Below, one piece after another: positions 6,202 to 7,840 of a stretch of 7,840 bases of DNA. A program made the translations under genes and the position numbers. Source of the DNA: Clostridiales bacterium (GTDB taxonomy: Bacteria > Bacillota > Clostridia > Lachnospirales > Lachnospiraceae); assembly GCA_029267975.1 (NCBI GenBank), contig JAJUHH010000126.1, forward strand, positions 1-7,840, in the 5' to 3' direction. Under the pieces are notes generated by a model, which had not been told where the DNA came from, did no database searches, and was given only the letters and a program-made list of their open reading frames with translations. Within the stretch, counting starts at the first letter, position 1. The number at the start of each line of letters is the position of its first letter.

Positions 6202-6684
6202 ATGATATATATACTGATTGTACTTGGAATTGTCTTAGGGGAGTATAAGATCAAGGATTATTTTGAAAAGCATCGCAAGCTGGGGGAACGCCAGGAAATC
6301 TTAAAGGGGCGGATCATCCTGCGAAAGCATTATAATGAAGGAGCATTCTTGAATTTTCTGGATAAGAAAAAGGAGCTCCTCAAGACCATCTCGGTGGTGC
6401 TGCTGGGTCTTGTTTCACTCCTTTTTATCCTTGTCCTGCCACGTAAGGGCAAGAAGCTATTTAAGTTAGGTTTATCCTTTACTCTCGGAGGTGCCATCAG
6501 CAATGTAGCTGACCGGCTTCAAAGAGGATATGTGGTTGATTATTTCACCATCAATCATAAGAAGCTGAGAAGCATTATCTTTAATCTTGCTGATATAGCT
6601 ATCTTCCTGGGGGCAGCCTTAATGTTCTTATCTAGCCTTTTTAGTACTAAAGTCAAGGGCAGCACCTACAAATCCGCGGAATAA
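6202..6684 (+). CDS. lspA: Signal peptidase II (LspA) family membrane protease, divergent
   Basis: The 160-residue product is close to the usual LspA length, with membrane segments at about 1-13, 61-80, 86-103 and 129-147. LspA cleaves the signal peptide of lipid-modified prolipoproteins in the cytoplasmic membrane. Visible motifs are NEGAFL (46-51, the NxGAxF motif), GGAISNVADRLQRGYVVDYF (96-115) and FNLADIAIFLG (127-137). D113 and D131 match the catalytic aspartate pair (Asp124/Asp143 of the Pseudomonas enzyme), with N101, R105 and N128 also kept. The first conserved motif, normally DQxxK, is replaced by EYKIK (14-18), an Asp-to-Glu change. The loop after it is unusually charged (KIKDYFEKHRKLGERQEILKG). 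It may be a second, specialised LspA or the only one; the window cannot show which. The gene is separated from the glycosylation island by two hairpins. Its 3' end overlaps pyrG on the other strand by 57 bases. No convincing promoter was found in 6117-6190. Confidence 0.8.
   Translation: MIYILIVLGIVLGEYKIKDYFEKHRKLGERQEILKGRIILRKHYNEGAFLNFLDKKKELLKTISVVLLGLVSLLFILVLPRKGKKLFKLGLSFTLGGAISNVADRLQRGYVVDYFTINHKKLRSIIFNLADIAIFLGAALMFLSSLFSTKVKGSTYKSAE
6628..6684. other. Tail-to-tail overlap of the LspA-family gene and pyrG
   Basis: The same 57 bases encode the last 18 residues of the LspA-family protein (+ strand, stop 6682-6684) and the last 18 of CTP synthase (- strand, stop TAA at 6630-6628). 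The CTP synthase reading (LFRGFVGAALD) is the conserved family ending. The LspA reading is a hydrophilic tail after the last membrane segment and looks like an extension. No hairpin with a T run is visible on either side, so both transcripts probably run antisense into the other gene. Confidence 0.85.
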
Positions 6685-7839
6685 GGGATGGGGCTTATTG
6701 GGTCTTGACTTAAATTCAGGATGTGCCTGTGTCGCCAGGAACCAGGGATGGCTGTTCAGCTCGATCATTTCAACGATACGGCCATCCGGAGACAAGCCGG
6801 ATAAAGTAAGATTATGCTTGATAAAGTCGTTCCTGTAATAATTATTTACTTCATAACGGTGGCGGTGTCTCTCATGGATCACCTTTTCACCATAAAGCTT
6901 AAAAGCCTTCGTATTCTCATCCAAAACACAGGGATAAGAACCAAGCCGTAAGGTACCGCCGATATCTTCAATTCCATCCTGCTCCGGCATCAGATGAATA
7001 ATCGGATGTGTGGTGGCAGGATTTAATTCTATACTGTGTGCATCCTCATAGCCAATTACATTTCTTGCGAATTCTACAAGTGCCAGCTGCATACCCAGAC
7101 ATAATCCCAGGAAGGGAACATTATTCTCACGGGCATATTGGATGGCAATTATTTTTCCTTCAATTCCACGATCACCAAATCCTCCAGGTACAAGAATTCC
7201 GCTCACATCAGAGAGGAGCTCTGCTACATTTTCCTTTGTAACATCTTCGGAAGGAATCCACTTTATGTTAATGGAAGCATTATGAGCCACTGCACCGTGT
7301 TTTAGGGATTCTACCACGCTGATATAAGCATCATGAAGCTGGGTGTATTTACCTACAAGGGCTACGGTTACCTCTGCTTTGGGGTTCTTTAAGGACGCTA
7401 CCATCTGCTCCCAGTCAGAAAGATCAGGGGTAGGACATGGAAGATTAAGACAGGAAAGAGTAACATCAGCCAGATGCTCCTGCTCTAAAGCGAGAGGCGC
7501 TTCATACAGATACTCCACATCAAGATTCTGAAGGACATTGGTGCTGGGGACATTACAGAAAAGGGCAATTTTATCTTTAATTCCATTGTCAAGGGGGAGT
7601 TCGGTCCTGCATACGATGATGTCAGGTCGGATACCCATACCCTGAAGTTCTTTCACACTTGCCTGGGTGGGTTTCGTTTTCATCTCACCGGATGCTTTCA
7701 GATAGGGGATTAGGGTTACGTGAATTAAGGCTACATTATGGTCGCCGATATCCTGGCGGAACTGGCGAATAGCCTCTAAGAAGGGTTGGCTTTCAATATC
7801 ACCCACAGTACCGCCAACTTCGATTATGGCAATATGGGT
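6628..7839 (-). CDS. pyrG: CTP synthase, C-terminal 403 residues (5' end outside window)
   Basis: PyrG aminates UTP to CTP with ATP, using ammonia from glutamine: the last step of pyrimidine nucleotide synthesis, in the cytoplasm. The frame is open to the right edge, entering at THIAIIEVGGTVGDIESQPF, part of the synthase domain. MKTKPTQASVKEL (about 53-65 of the visible part) holds the KxKPTQ motif that binds UTP/CTP. The glutamine amidotransferase domain starts at about 156 (VTVALVGKYTQLHDAY). It has GILVPGGFGDRG (214-225), the nucleophile Cys247 in GLCLGMQ, HRHRYEVN (324-331) and the His373/Glu375 pair in AHPEFKSRP. About 130 N-terminal residues, including the ATP P-loop, are missing only because the window ends. 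All catalytic residues in view are intact. The start codon and any promoter lie beyond 7840. Confidence 0.97.
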   Translation of the reverse strand, partial: THIAIIEVGGTVGDIESQPFLEAIRQFRQDIGDHNVALIHVTLIPYLKASGEMKTKPTQASVKELQGMGIRPDIIVCRTELPLDNGIKDKIALFCNVPSTNVLQNLDVEYLYEAPLALEQEHLADVTLSCLNLPCPTPDLSDWEQMVASLKNPKAEVTVALVGKYTQLHDAYISVVESLKHGAVAHNASINIKWIPSEDVTKENVAELLSDVSGILVPGGFGDRGIEGKIIAIQYARENNVPFLGLCLGMQLALVEFARNVIGYEDAHSIELNPATTHPIIHLMPEQDGIEDIGGTLRLGSYPCVLDENTKAFKLYGEKVIHERHRHRYEVNNYYRNDFIKHNLTLSGLSPDGRIVEMIELNSHPWFLATQAHPEFKSRPNKPHPLFRGFVGAALDFSTKKAR

Positions 7840-7840
7840 C

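Overview
The window looks like a chromosomal segment from a motile, moderately AT-rich Gram-positive Firmicute, most likely a clostridium of the Lachnospiraceae type. This rests on strong AGGAGG-type ribosome binding sites, TTG start use, a Maf-type flagellin glycosyltransferase with a paralogue, and the style of the CTP synthase and signal peptidase II homologues. The taxonomic placement is inference from protein style, not from a database match.

Left part (1-6067, all + strand): this is a protein-glycosylation / surface island. It opens with the last 19 codons of an unidentified gene (2-61), followed by a long hairpin (71-120). Next comes a complete DUF115/Maf (motility associated factor) glycosyltransferase (168-1838). 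A 154-base gap follows, carrying a good candidate sigma-28 (flagellar sigma) promoter and a separate extended -10 box. It precedes a 686-residue Sec-exported, Ser/Thr-rich repeat protein (1993-4053). Fifteen bases later comes a family-2 glycosyltransferase with a TPR-like tail (4069-5097). Seven bases after that is a second Maf paralogue (5105-6019), which stops just where its catalytic domain should begin. The truncated gene runs into a 13-bp hairpin (6034-6067), and a second hairpin with a short T run lies at 6091-6116.

Right part (6117-7840): two ordinary housekeeping-type genes converge. A signal peptidase II (LspA) family protein on the + strand (6202-6684) overlaps, tail to tail by 57 bases, the 3' end of a CTP synthase gene pyrG on the - strand (6628 to beyond the window end). 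No terminator is visible between them.

How the parts may work together: Maf proteins transfer nonulosonic acids (pseudaminic/legionaminic type) to flagellin Ser/Thr in the cytoplasm, and GT2 enzymes extend or build such glycans. The unusual point is that the Maf, the GT2 and the truncated Maf flank a Sec-secreted Ser/Thr-rich protein preceded by a flagellar-type promoter. That protein may be motility-associated, or may itself be a glycosylation client. No mobile element, CRISPR array, tRNA or rRNA was seen.
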